The position numbers and the translations under genes were made by a program. 64,000 bases of DNA, from contig NZ_JH597773.1 of NCBI RefSeq assembly GCF_000243335.1, forward strand, positions 2,659,684 to 2,723,683, in the 5' to 3' direction. The notes beneath the pieces were generated by a model. The model ran no database searches. It saw nothing but the letters and a program-made list of their open reading frames with translations, and was not told where the DNA came from. Every line of letters starts with the position of its first letter. The first letter of the stretch is position 1. This document shows, one piece after another, positions 1-8,440 of the stretch. The DNA is from Leptonema illini DSM 21528 (lineage in GTDB: Bacteria > Spirochaetota > Leptospiria > Leptospirales > Leptonemataceae).

Positions 1-168
1 GAGGCCTGTAGTTTCGTCTTTCACGGTCTTTTCAAAAGAAAGGGCAGACATCCGGACTACCTCATCTTTCTGTAAAGAGAAGGTAGAAGTGAGGAAGTCA
101 ACAAATTTAGTAGCTGCCGGTCCAAAGACTGAGGCGACTTCTTCCGGAAGCTGAATAAAGTGTGGCAT
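1..168 (-). CDS. Hypothetical protein, N-terminal fragment (gene runs off the left edge)
   Basis: Reading leftward, an ATG at 166-168 (plus-strand CAT) opens a frame that stays open for 56 codons to the window edge. A perfect AGGAGG lies about 6 bases upstream (around 175-180), so the start is well supported. The N-terminus begins MPHFIQLPEEVASVFGP and continues with helix-forming, moderately charged sequence without a signal peptide or membrane segment. I do not recognise the family; the style loosely recalls short cytoplasmic coiled-coil proteins of the DUF1640 kind, but this is only an impression. The gene is divergent from the downstream methyltransferase and the two are separated by about 208 bases. 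Confidence 0.7.
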   Translation of the reverse strand, partial: MPHFIQLPEEVASVFGPAATKFVDFLTSTFSLQKDEVVRMSALSFEKTVKDETTGL

Positions 169-214
169 AGCGCACCTCCTACCCTGCAGGGGTGCAAAAT
201 CGGGCGAATGCAAA

Positions 215-252
215 AAGATTTTTCGCGCCTTTCGCATTTTTCACGGTTAAGG
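215..252. repeat. Diverged copy of a TTTCGCG-type intergenic repeat
   Basis: The intergenic stretch contains TTTTTCGCGCCTTTCGC followed by ATTTTTCACGGTTAAG. It resembles the TTTCGCG(N)TTCGCGCTTTTCGCGG motif at 33697-33730 and 35949-35978. All three copies lie between genes. Function is unknown; this copy is the most diverged of the three. Confidence 0.5.
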
Positions 253-376
253 GTTTCAAAGCCCGAAAAATGACGCCTTGCAGAAGAAGACAGGTATTGG
301 AATCGTTCTCCGTCCTCTTTACATTCCCCCTGCTAAATCGGTTTACTGCCCGCCCACGACCGAAAAACCGGAGGCG

Positions 377-1645
377 ATGTCTGAACTGATGCTTACTGCA
401 ACCTGTATGCGCGGCTTTGAAGAGCTGCTTGCCGACGAGATTGAGGATCTCGGCGATGCCGCGCCGATCACGCAGCTGCATGTGGATCGGCAGGCCGTGC
501 GCTTTGCCACCGAGACTGAAAACGGTCCGGCGCTGCTCTATCATGCGAATCTCAGGCTGCGCACAGCCATCGCCGTCCTTGAGCCGCTTGCCTCGTTTCG
601 CGTCTATGATGCCGACGATCTCTACAAGAAGGTTTATGAGCTTCCGTGGGAGCGTTATCTCGATGCACGTCAGACGTTCGCCATCCAGTCATCGGTGCAT
701 TCGCGTCTGTTCACGCATTCGCACTTCGTTTCTCTCAAGATGAAGGACGCCGTAGTCGACCGCTTTCGCGACCGCAGCGGCGCTCGTCCTTCGGTCGAGC
801 TGAACCGCCCCGATCTGCGCCTGCATATACGTATCGAAGAGGATCGCTGTACGATTTCGCGCAACAGCTCGGGCGATCCGCTTTTCAAGCGCGGATATCG
901 CTCTCGCGTCGGCGAGGCTCCGCTTAACGAAGCGCTTGCAGCCGGCCTGATCCTGTTAAGCGGATGGAACTGGAAGAATGCAGAGCCGCTTGTCGATCCG
1001 ATGACGGGAGCGGGCACCATTCCCATCGAGGCGGCGTGGATCGCCCTGAAAGTCGCTCCGGGCCTTTTTCGCGAGCAATTCGGATTCATGAACTGGCCCG
1101 ATCATCAGGACTCGCTCTTTCAGTCGATTCGCAACGATCTGCTACGCAAGGCCAATAAAAATATCGCCGCCACTCCCGAGCTGCCCATCTTCGCCTCGGA
1201 TTCTTCGCCTGTGGCCACCGATCTGGCCGCCGAGAACTTCGGCAACGCCGGTCTCGAAGGCAAAATCACGCTGCAAACGAAGCCTTTCGATCAGCTGAAG
1301 CTGCCCGTCGATCATGGAACGATCATCATGAATCCGCCCTACGGCGAGCGTATGAAGAAGCATGATATCGATAACTTCTATAAGATGATCGGCGATACGA
1401 TGAAAAAGAACTTCGCCGGATTCACGGCCTGGATCTTCAGCTCGAACATCGAAGCCCTCAAGCACGTTCATCTGGCCAGCTCGAAACGCATCGCCCTTCG
1501 TAATGGACCTCTGGATTGTATGTTCCAGCGATACGAGTTATACATCGGCAGTGCGGAGCAGTCCGACACAGCGCACGATACGGGTGACGACGTACCGACA
1601 GAGTCAGGCGACCTGCCATCACAAGAGCAAAGCGATGAGCAGTGA
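377..1645 (+). CDS. THUMP-domain class I SAM-dependent rRNA (guanine-N2) methyltransferase, RlmL N-half/COG0116 type
   Basis: The 422-residue product has an N-terminal ferredoxin-like/THUMP region (about 1-160), then a Rossmann methyltransferase. Motif I is visible as DPMTGAGTIPIEAA (about 215-230) and the catalytic N6/N2-type motif IV as MNPPYGER. This layout matches the family that makes m2G in 23S rRNA (RlmL N-terminal half; exact target nucleotide not deducible). The ATG at 377 begins MSELMLTATCMRGFEELL, the classic family N-terminus; the open frame extends upstream to 278, but that part is unlike the family. The C-terminus carries about 35 acidic, low-complexity residues. It overlaps the next gene by 11 bases, suggesting translational coupling. 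Confidence 0.88.
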   Translation: MSELMLTATCMRGFEELLADEIEDLGDAAPITQLHVDRQAVRFATETENGPALLYHANLRLRTAIAVLEPLASFRVYDADDLYKKVYELPWERYLDARQTFAIQSSVHSRLFTHSHFVSLKMKDAVVDRFRDRSGARPSVELNRPDLRLHIRIEEDRCTISRNSSGDPLFKRGYRSRVGEAPLNEALAAGLILLSGWNWKNAEPLVDPMTGAGTIPIEAAWIALKVAPGLFREQFGFMNWPDHQDSLFQSIRNDLLRKANKNIAATPELPIFASDSSPVATDLAAENFGNAGLEGKITLQTKPFDQLKLPVDHGTIIMNPPYGERMKKHDIDNFYKMIGDTMKKNFAGFTAWIFSSNIEALKHVHLASSKRIALRNGPLDCMFQRYELYIGSAEQSDTAHDTGDDVPTESGDLPSQEQSDEQ

Positions 1646-2714
1646 TCCCGTCGGCCTGTACGACGACTCATTCTACAAGCTACAGCCCGATGTCGTCCTG
1701 AAATCGGTGGAGGCGGCCGGGCTGGCTCCGACCGGGCACTGTCAGCAGCTGAACTCTTACGAGAACCGCGTCTTTGACCTGAAGCTCGAAGACGGATCGC
1801 ACGTGATTACGAAATTCTATCGCCCGCTTCGCTGGACGGACGAACAGATCCTCGAAGAACATGCCTTTCTTTTTGAGCTGCAGCAGAATGATATTCCGGT
1901 TTGTGCTCCGCTTCGCTTTCCTGACGGCAGCACATTGAAATCAATCGAAGGCCTTCGCTTTACCGTATGGCCTCGCACCGGCGGACGATCGGCCGATGAG
2001 TTAACCGACTCGCAGTTGCAGCTGATCGGGCGCCTGCTCGGCCGCATCCATAACGTCGGCGCTTCAAAAGAGTCGGCGACACGATGGCGTCTGAACGCCG
2101 GACATTTCGCCCTCGCACCGCTTGCCTATCTTGAAGAGCGTGAATTCCTGCCGCCGTCGCTTCTGCCGCGATACCGAAAGGCCGTTCTACATGCCGTCGA
2201 ACTCTTTGAAGATCTTTCGAAGGGCATACCCGTACATCGCATTCACGGCGACTGTCACATCGGCAACCTGCTCTATTCTCGAGAGCAGGACGACGAGAAC
2301 TTCTTCTTTCTCGACTTCGACGATTTCTTAACAGGACCGGCGGTGCAGGACTTCTGGATGCTTGCTCCGGCCGTCGATGCAGACGGTCTGCGACAGCGCG
2401 CAGTTATGATCGACGCCTACCGTAGCTTTCGCGATTTTGATGATCGGCAGCTACGACTGATCGGTCCTCTTCGCGCCTTTCGCTATATTCACTATGCTGG
2501 ATGGATCGCTAAACGCTGGTCTGATCCGGCCTTTCCGCTGAGCTTTCCGCATTTCGGCACCGACGAATACTGGGAGAAGGAAACGCAGGATCTGGAACGC
2601 CTGCTTCGCGAAATAGACGAGCCGCAAGTCGGCGAAAAAGCTGACGATACACAGACGACTGAGAACTCAGAAGAGCTGACCAACGCCGATTTCTTCTGGG
2701 ATTGGGAGGGTTAA
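1635..2714 (+). CDS. srkA: SrkA/YihE-type stress response kinase (aminoglycoside phosphotransferase fold)
   Basis: A 359-residue protein kinase-like enzyme. The ATG at 1635 lies inside the upstream methyltransferase gene and gives MSSDPVGLYDDSFYKLQPD. Recognisable family features are the early SYENRVFDL strand, the nucleotide-binding Lys in HVITKFYRP, the catalytic loop RIHGDCHIGNLL and the metal-binding segment FLDFDDFLTGPAVQDFWM. In enterobacteria SrkA is a cytoplasmic Ser/Thr kinase that protects against stress-induced death; the role here is by family only. The C-terminus has an acidic tail of about 25 residues ending DFFWDWEG. It converges with the diguanylate cyclase gene and overlaps its 3' end by 4 bases. 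Confidence 0.87.
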   Translation: MSSDPVGLYDDSFYKLQPDVVLKSVEAAGLAPTGHCQQLNSYENRVFDLKLEDGSHVITKFYRPLRWTDEQILEEHAFLFELQQNDIPVCAPLRFPDGSTLKSIEGLRFTVWPRTGGRSADELTDSQLQLIGRLLGRIHNVGASKESATRWRLNAGHFALAPLAYLEEREFLPPSLLPRYRKAVLHAVELFEDLSKGIPVHRIHGDCHIGNLLYSREQDDENFFFLDFDDFLTGPAVQDFWMLAPAVDADGLRQRAVMIDAYRSFRDFDDRQLRLIGPLRAFRYIHYAGWIAKRWSDPAFPLSFPHFGTDEYWEKETQDLERLLREIDEPQVGEKADDTQTTENSEELTNADFFWDWEG

Positions 2715-3610
2715 GCGCAGATGCGGTCTTTGCCGCCTGCCTTCGCCTGATAGAGCTGTTCGTCGGCGGTGCGCACGATGAGCGAAGAAGGAGTCTCGGG
2801 CGTCGGTATCATCGTAGCCACGCCGATACTGACCGTAACATGATCGGCGACGCAGAACTGATGCGGGATTTTCAGATCCTTGAGTCCCGTGCGAATCCTT
2901 TCGGCGACAAGCAACGCTCCATCTCTGTCGGTTTCGGGCAGGATGCAGGCGAACTCTTCGCCGCCGTAGCGAGCGGCCAGATCAAGTGGACGCTGCATAT
3001 TCTCCTGTATAACCGTCGCCAGACGACGCAACACCTCGTCTCCTTCGATGTGCCCGTAACGGTCGTTATACGCCTTGAAGCAGTCGATATCCATCATGAG
3101 CATCGACAGCATCGTCCCCGTACGGGCGGCGCGACGCCACTCGCGATCCAGCACTTCGTCGAAACGACGGCGGTTTGCCACTCCGGTCAGACCGTCGGTC
3201 GCCGAGAGATTCTCAAGAAAGTCGCGGTATCTTTTTAATTCGAGATGATTGCGAATTCTCGCCCTGACGACGGCGGGATGAATCGGCTTCGTGATATAGT
3301 CGACGGCGCCCGCTTCAAGCCCTCTGGCCTCTTCGCCCTGCGTATCCATTCCCGTAATAAAGATGACGGGTAACTTTGCCGTCTGTGCATCTTCTTTAAG
3401 CCGGGCGAGGACCTGATATCCGTCGACGCCGGGCATCAGAATATCGAGAAGCAGAAGATCAGGGTCCTGCTCTTTACAGATACGCAGAGCTTCCTCTCCT
3501 GATAAGGCAAAGAGAATCTCTACGCTATCGCCAAGGACTCGCGCAAGCAACTCGATATTCTCGGGCAGATCGTCGACGATCAGGATGGTCTGTTTCTTCT
3601 CGCTTTTCAC
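2711..3610 (-). CDS. Response regulator with diguanylate cyclase output (REC-GGDEF)
   Basis: The 299-residue product has an N-terminal receiver domain (about 8-125) with acidic pocket DD at 13-14, phospho-acceptor Asp56 (LLLLDILMP) and a conserved TKP loop (K108), then a GGDEF domain (about 135-297). The active-site signature is GGEEF (216-220), a fully active variant, and an inhibitory I-site RPLD (207-210) sits exactly five residues before it, so product feedback by c-di-GMP is expected. It should make c-di-GMP from two GTP when phosphorylated. Translation starts at a GTG (3608-3610), three bases after the stop of the upstream hybrid kinase, which is its probable phosphodonor; the ribosome-binding site is weak, suggesting coupling to the kinase. 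Confidence 0.9.
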   Translation of the reverse strand: MKSEKKQTILIVDDLPENIELLARVLGDSVEILFALSGEEALRICKEQDPDLLLLDILMPGVDGYQVLARLKEDAQTAKLPVIFITGMDTQGEEARGLEAGAVDYITKPIHPAVVRARIRNHLELKRYRDFLENLSATDGLTGVANRRRFDEVLDREWRRAARTGTMLSMLMMDIDCFKAYNDRYGHIEGDEVLRRLATVIQENMQRPLDLAARYGGEEFACILPETDRDGALLVAERIRTGLKDLKIPHQFCVADHVTVSIGVATMIPTPETPSSLIVRTADEQLYQAKAGGKDRICA

Positions 3611-3613
3611 GTA

Positions 3614-6600
3614 TCATTCCGGTTTTAAATACGGAGCCAGTAATTCCCTGGCCTTCGCATAGTCGAGTCGATCCATCGCCTCGGCCATGCGCGCTGCAAG
3701 GCCGGGCCTCAACTGCTCGAGATCGTTACGCAATCGTTCGAGATGCTGCCTTGCACTCAGACTCTGCCTTACAAGCAACGCATCAAAGAGCGGCAGTGAT
3801 AGCGCTTCATCGGAGCTGAGCAAGGGGCGATCTCTTTCGGGCCTGACGTTCATCAGTGCCTTTTCAATCGATTGCACGGCAAAAATCAGAGAATTCTTCA
3901 GCCTTTGCACCAGAGGCTGAAGACGCTGTTCATCCCATCCATGCTCTTCTATAAGACGATCCATTTCGAGAAGGACCGATAGAATTTCCCGAGCGGATAG
4001 ATTCGAAGAGGCGCCGCGCAAAGTGTGAATGAGCCGTCGCACTCCCTTTTCATCTCCCATCTCAAGGGCTCTCTCTATATGAATCGCATCGTCTCGATGA
4101 TCGCGGACAAAATACTCAAGAAGGCGCAGAAAAAGATTGATATCTCCATCAAGCCGACGTACCGCCGATGGAACGTCAAACCCCGAAACGTCAAAGGCCT
4201 CAGGAATAACCTGCATGCTCTTGCGACGCGTCGGCAGGCTCAGCCAGCGCGAGAGCGTGCGATACAGCAAATCGGGATCGACCGGTTTTGGAATATGATC
4301 GTTCATACCGGCGGCAAGGCATCGTTTCTTTTCAGATTCAAGGGCATGGGCCGTCATGGCCAGGATGGGCGTTTCAATATGGCGCTGCCGTATCTGTCGC
4401 GACGCCTCGTACCCGTCCATCTCGGGCATCTGAAGATCCATGAGAATGGCCTGATACTCTCCCGACGTAGCCTTGCGCACGCCTTCGACGCCGTTGCGAG
4501 CCACATCGACGGAAAGTCCAAACGAATGGAGCAGCTCCCGTGCCACCTGCAAGTTGATCTCGTTATCCTCTACGACAAGAATCCTTCCCGGAAGCGGAAG
4601 CTTCGTATCCCCGATCGCTTTTTCTGAATCGAAGGCATCGGTGTTGTAACGATCCTCGTCGATGGCGGGCATGTCGGCGACTTGCTCTCCGCTTTTCGGA
4701 ATAGAAAACGGCAGAGTAAAATAAAAACGGCTACCACCGACGAACGAGTCGTCAAGGCCGATGCCGCCTCCCATCTGATCGACAAGCTGCCTGCAGATAG
4801 CAAGACCGAGGCCCGTACCGCCGTATCGCCGCGTCATCGAACCGTCCGCCTGTCGAAAGGGTTCGAAGAGATGCGGCCTGAGCGCTGAAGGTACGCCCGG
4901 TCCCGTGTCGAGAATAGAGAATTCAAGCTGCAGCGAAGAGTTATCCGATTCGGCCTTTTTCACAAGAAGAGTCACCGATCCGGTATCGGTAAACTTCACA
5001 GCATTGCCGGCAAGATTGATCAAAATCTGACGCAGTCGCATCGGATCGCCGACGATGTGAAGAGGTACGTCCTCTGCGATGTCGATGCTGAGCTGCAGGT
5101 TCTTCTCGGCGGCGCGAACAGAAACAAGATCGAGCACGGAATCAAGCAGGCGATCGAGGTGAAAAGGAACGGACTCCAGCTCGATACGTCCGGCCTCCAT
5201 CTTTGAAAAATCGAGAAGATCGTTGAGAAGACCGAGCAGATCGCGCGCCGCTCCTCTGATCTTTGACAGATACTCGCGCTGCCGCGGATTCAGATCCGTC
5301 CCCAGCGCAAGATGCGTTAGCCCGAGCACGGCGTTCATCGGCGTGCGTAGCTCATGGCTGACGTTTGCGAGGAATTCATTTCGTGCGACGGTCGCCGCTT
5401 CGGCGATCTGAAGAGCGCCACGCAGCTCTTCGGTTCGTTCGCGCACCATCTCTTCGAGCTCGTCTCTGTAAGCGGCCAGCTCAAGCTCCGTTCGCTTCTT
5501 CTCGGTGATATCTTCGACGATGGCGATCGCATAAGACTGCCGCGAATGATCGGCGGATCGCACAAGCGATACGGTTAACCTTGCCCAGACGACGGTCCCG
5601 TTCTTTCGAATATAACGTTTATCCAGGACGTATCGCTCTCGCTTTCCTTCGAGCAGTTCACCGTACATTTGAACGTCCGTATCGAGATCGTCCGGATGCG
5701 TGAAATCTCTGAAGTTCAGTTCGATCAATTCGTCGGCCGAAAATCCCGTGAGATCCGTCAGCGCCTGATTGCAACTGAGAATTCTCCCCTCCGGATCGAC
5801 AAGAGCGATACCGGCGCCGGCGCTTTCGAAGGTTATTCGAAACCGCTCCTCGCTTGCTCGCAGCGCGGCTTCCGCCGAATAACGCTCCGAGATATCTTCT
5901 ACGATACCGAGGTAGGCCGACGGTTGTCCGGCCGAATTGCGAAGCAACGAAACGGTGACGCTGACTGGCAAAAGCGTTCCATCTTTGCGAATATATCGCT
6001 TCTCCAGCGTATAGCTGCGTCGCAGGCCTGCCGTCACCTCTTTGACGCGCGCCACCTCGGCGGGCACGTCGTCTTCATGCGAAAAATCCGCGAAGTGCAG
6101 GCCTTCCAGCTCGGCGGCGCTGTAGCCAAGCATGCGACAGAAGGCGTCGTTTACGCTGAAAAGCCTGCCGTCAAGATCGGCCATGGCGACGCCGAGGTCG
6201 GTTTGGTCGTAGATGGCCCGAAACCGCTCCTCGCTCTCGACAAGATTTTCTTCGGCCTTTCGTCTTTCAGAAAGGATCTCAGCCGATCGATGGAAGGCCC
6301 GTCGCAGACTGCGAACGGAATAGGATTGCAGAAGCATCACGGTGATGAGATAAAAGCCGTTCACAAACCACTGCGAAATCGGAGTTCGGTTCGCTATCGG
6401 TGGGATGCGGTCGGCAAAGAGAACAAGAACGAGCTCGGTAACAAGCGAAAGAACGCCAACGAGCAAACCATAGCGAACGCCGCCCAGAAGCCCGGCCATA
6501 AAGGTGACGATCAGATAGCCCTGCGTGATCATCGCATAAATACCGCCGCCCGTCGCCGACATCACAGTCACAAAGAGCCAGAGCAGCGATACAAGAGAAA

Positions 6601-6886
6601 CGCCGACGACGTTCACATATCCTCTGCGCAGCATGAAAAGCAGCGGAACCGTGATTGCGACCGTCGTCACCAGCCCCATCCACCACCGATGGCTTGAGGC
6701 AGGCAGGTAGACGAGGTCGATAGCGAAAAGACCGACACCAAGAACAAGCAGCATCCACAGAATGGCCCGGAGAAGTCGCGCCCGATCCACCTCGTCTCCC
6801 TCGCCGGGCAAAAAAAAGCTCAACCCAAAGGCCTTTGCTCGCGACCGCAGCGCCTGAAGTCCGTTTCGCTTTTTCTTTCCTTCCAT
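3614..6886 (-). CDS. Membrane hybrid histidine kinase (6TM-PAS-PAS-HisKA-HATPase-REC-HPt)
   Basis: A 1090-residue sensor kinase. Order: about six membrane spans (40-190), two PAS domains (219-345, 345-465), a coiled coil (465-500), HisKA with phospho-accepting His511 (NVSHELRTPMNAV), HATPase with N-box NLAGNAVKFTD and G-boxes LDTGPGV and GGTGLGLA, a receiver with Asp817 (AILMDLQMPEMDG), and a C-terminal HPt domain with His954 (HTLRGASSNL). All catalytic residues are present, so it can run a complete His-Asp-His phosphorelay. I chose the ATG at 6886 because AAGGAAG precedes it; the open frame runs on to 7267, but that part would lie antisense to the NUDIX gene. The partner is most likely the REC-GGDEF protein 3 bases downstream. 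Confidence 0.9.
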   Translation of the reverse strand: MEGKKKRNGLQALRSRAKAFGLSFFLPGEGDEVDRARLLRAILWMLLVLGVGLFAIDLVYLPASSHRWWMGLVTTVAITVPLLFMLRRGYVNVVGVSLVSLLWLFVTVMSATGGGIYAMITQGYLIVTFMAGLLGGVRYGLLVGVLSLVTELVLVLFADRIPPIANRTPISQWFVNGFYLITVMLLQSYSVRSLRRAFHRSAEILSERRKAEENLVESEERFRAIYDQTDLGVAMADLDGRLFSVNDAFCRMLGYSAAELEGLHFADFSHEDDVPAEVARVKEVTAGLRRSYTLEKRYIRKDGTLLPVSVTVSLLRNSAGQPSAYLGIVEDISERYSAEAALRASEERFRITFESAGAGIALVDPEGRILSCNQALTDLTGFSADELIELNFRDFTHPDDLDTDVQMYGELLEGKRERYVLDKRYIRKNGTVVWARLTVSLVRSADHSRQSYAIAIVEDITEKKRTELELAAYRDELEEMVRERTEELRGALQIAEAATVARNEFLANVSHELRTPMNAVLGLTHLALGTDLNPRQREYLSKIRGAARDLLGLLNDLLDFSKMEAGRIELESVPFHLDRLLDSVLDLVSVRAAEKNLQLSIDIAEDVPLHIVGDPMRLRQILINLAGNAVKFTDTGSVTLLVKKAESDNSSLQLEFSILDTGPGVPSALRPHLFEPFRQADGSMTRRYGGTGLGLAICRQLVDQMGGGIGLDDSFVGGSRFYFTLPFSIPKSGEQVADMPAIDEDRYNTDAFDSEKAIGDTKLPLPGRILVVEDNEINLQVARELLHSFGLSVDVARNGVEGVRKATSGEYQAILMDLQMPEMDGYEASRQIRQRHIETPILAMTAHALESEKKRCLAAGMNDHIPKPVDPDLLYRTLSRWLSLPTRRKSMQVIPEAFDVSGFDVPSAVRRLDGDINLFLRLLEYFVRDHRDDAIHIERALEMGDEKGVRRLIHTLRGASSNLSAREILSVLLEMDRLIEEHGWDEQRLQPLVQRLKNSLIFAVQSIEKALMNVRPERDRPLLSSDEALSLPLFDALLVRQSLSARQHLERLRNDLEQLRPGLAARMAEAMDRLDYAKARELLAPYLKPE

Positions 6887-7012
6887 AACTTCCTTCAAGC
6901 CACACAGTGAGAGTCCGCTCTCTTCCTGAACAGACTTTTTCTTCTTCGCATCATCATCAGACGGACGAAAATCACTTGTTCTTAAACTCCACCTGCATCG
7001 AATCATCCTGTG

Positions 7013-8434
7013 ATGGAGCAGGAAAAGCCCTACAGAGAAAATGTCGGTATGGTCGTCTTTAATAGCGAGGGTTATGTCCTTGCCGGCGATCGCATTCAGT
7101 ATCCGGGCAGCTTTCAGTTCCCCCAGGGCGGAATTGATGCCGGCGAGTCGCCGCTTGCAGCTGCCAGGCGCGAGCTTTTCGAAGAGATCGGATTGGCGGT
7201 CACCGAACCGGCCGGCGAGATCGGCGAATGGCTGACCTACGAATTCCCTGAAGACATTCCCGAACACCTCAAGAAGTTCCGCGGCCAGAAGCAGAAGTGG
7301 TTTTTCTTCCGCTGGGATGGGAATCCGGCCGATCTACAACTTGATCTGCATGAGCGTGAGTTCCATTCTCTCAAATGGATGAAGATGGAAGATCTTGCAA
7401 AGGAAGTGGTCTCCTTCAAAAGGCCAACCTATGACAGGATCGCCCGCGAAGCGGCCCGGTTTTTAACCGACACCAGTAAGCCCGTTCTCGAATACCGCCG
7501 CTTTGGAATCGGTCTCGACGGGTATCGGCTCTGCGAAGAGGTTTCGATCTTTCTCAAGCCGGGCGAGATACTCGGGTTGATCGGCGAGTCGGGCTGCGGT
7601 AAATCCATCACGGCTCTGGCCGCAACGGGAACGCTGCCCGAGCCCGGCGGATATGCCGCTGGCGAAGTGCTGTTTAACGGTCGATCGATTTTCGCGATGA
7701 AGCCCGACGAGCTGCGCAGGCTTCGCGGAGCGGAGGTCGGCGTCATTTTTCAGGAGCCCGCTCAGGCGCTTAACCCTCTTCTGACGATCGGCAGGCAATT
7801 AAACGAAGTCTTTGAATTTCACGCGGAGCAGGCCGCCGAGCGCGGACTGAAAGCGTCGCAGCGAATCCCTGCTCTTCTTGAGCGTGTCGGATTCGCCGAT
7901 CCCGATCGATTGCTCTCTACCTATCCGCATGAACTGTCGGGCGGGATGCTTCAGCGCGTCGTCATCGTCATGGCGCTACTTCTCAAACCCTCGCTCATTA
8001 TCGCCGACGAGCCGACGACGGCCCTTGACGTGACGGTGCAGGCCCAGATCATGAAGCTGCTCGTCGAGCTGAAAACCGAGGAGCAGTGCGGCGTTCTTCT
8101 GATCACGCATAATATGGGGCTTGTCGCTCAGTACGCCGATCGACTCGCCGTCATGTATGCAGGCAAGGTCATTGAAGAATCGCCTGTCGACGTCTTTCTG
8201 TCAGAACCCGCCCATCCTTACAGTCGGGGATTGCTTGATGCGATTCCAGATCTTGAACGCAAACACGAACTGAAGGCCATTCCAGGACAGGTGCCGGCGC
8301 CGGCTCAGTACGACGACGGATGCCGTTTTCGCAACCGATGCCCGAAGGCCTTTGATGCCTGCGATAAACCGGTGCCCGTCACGGCGATGGGAAGAGATCA
8401 TCGCGTTCAGTGCTGGCTTTTCTCCCGTCCCTGA
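7013..8434 (+). CDS. RppH-like NUDIX hydrolase fused to an OppD/DppD-type ABC transporter ATPase
   Basis: One uninterrupted 473-residue frame joins two unrelated enzymes. Residues 1-150 are an RppH-like NUDIX domain with a complete NUDIX box at 39-61 (G-x5-E-x7-RELFEEIGL) and the RppH-style opening YRENVGMVV. Residues about 157-473 are an oligopeptide-transporter ATPase: Walker A GESGCGKS (191-198), Q-loop Gln247, signature LSGGM (308-312), Walker B LIIADEPTTALD, H-loop LITHN, and the C-terminal Cys-containing OppD/F domain (RCPKAFDAC). No in-frame Met or usable start occurs at the junction (FLTDTSKPVLEY). A GTG at 7010 is an alternative start. No permease or binding-protein genes adjoin; an OppF-like gene lies at the far right of the window. 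The next gene starts 6 bases downstream. Confidence 0.88.
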   Translation: MEQEKPYRENVGMVVFNSEGYVLAGDRIQYPGSFQFPQGGIDAGESPLAAARRELFEEIGLAVTEPAGEIGEWLTYEFPEDIPEHLKKFRGQKQKWFFFRWDGNPADLQLDLHEREFHSLKWMKMEDLAKEVVSFKRPTYDRIAREAARFLTDTSKPVLEYRRFGIGLDGYRLCEEVSIFLKPGEILGLIGESGCGKSITALAATGTLPEPGGYAAGEVLFNGRSIFAMKPDELRRLRGAEVGVIFQEPAQALNPLLTIGRQLNEVFEFHAEQAAERGLKASQRIPALLERVGFADPDRLLSTYPHELSGGMLQRVVIVMALLLKPSLIIADEPTTALDVTVQAQIMKLLVELKTEEQCGVLLITHNMGLVAQYADRLAVMYAGKVIEESPVDVFLSEPAHPYSRGLLDAIPDLERKHELKAIPGQVPAPAQYDDGCRFRNRCPKAFDACDKPVPVTAMGRDHRVQCWLFSRP

Positions 8435-8440
8435 TGTGCC

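Noticed and set aside
278-376. Upstream extension of the methyltransferase frame to 278
   Set aside because: The extension has no ribosome-binding site and overlaps the intergenic region next to the repeat; the family N-terminus begins at 377.
5669-6697. 342-codon plus-strand frame antisense to the hybrid kinase
   Set aside because: The minus-strand frame encodes the PAS and membrane domains of the kinase; the antisense product has no domain or plausible start.
6887-7267. N-terminal extension of the hybrid kinase frame
   Set aside because: It lies antisense to the NUDIX domain, and a good ribosome-binding site precedes the ATG at 6886.
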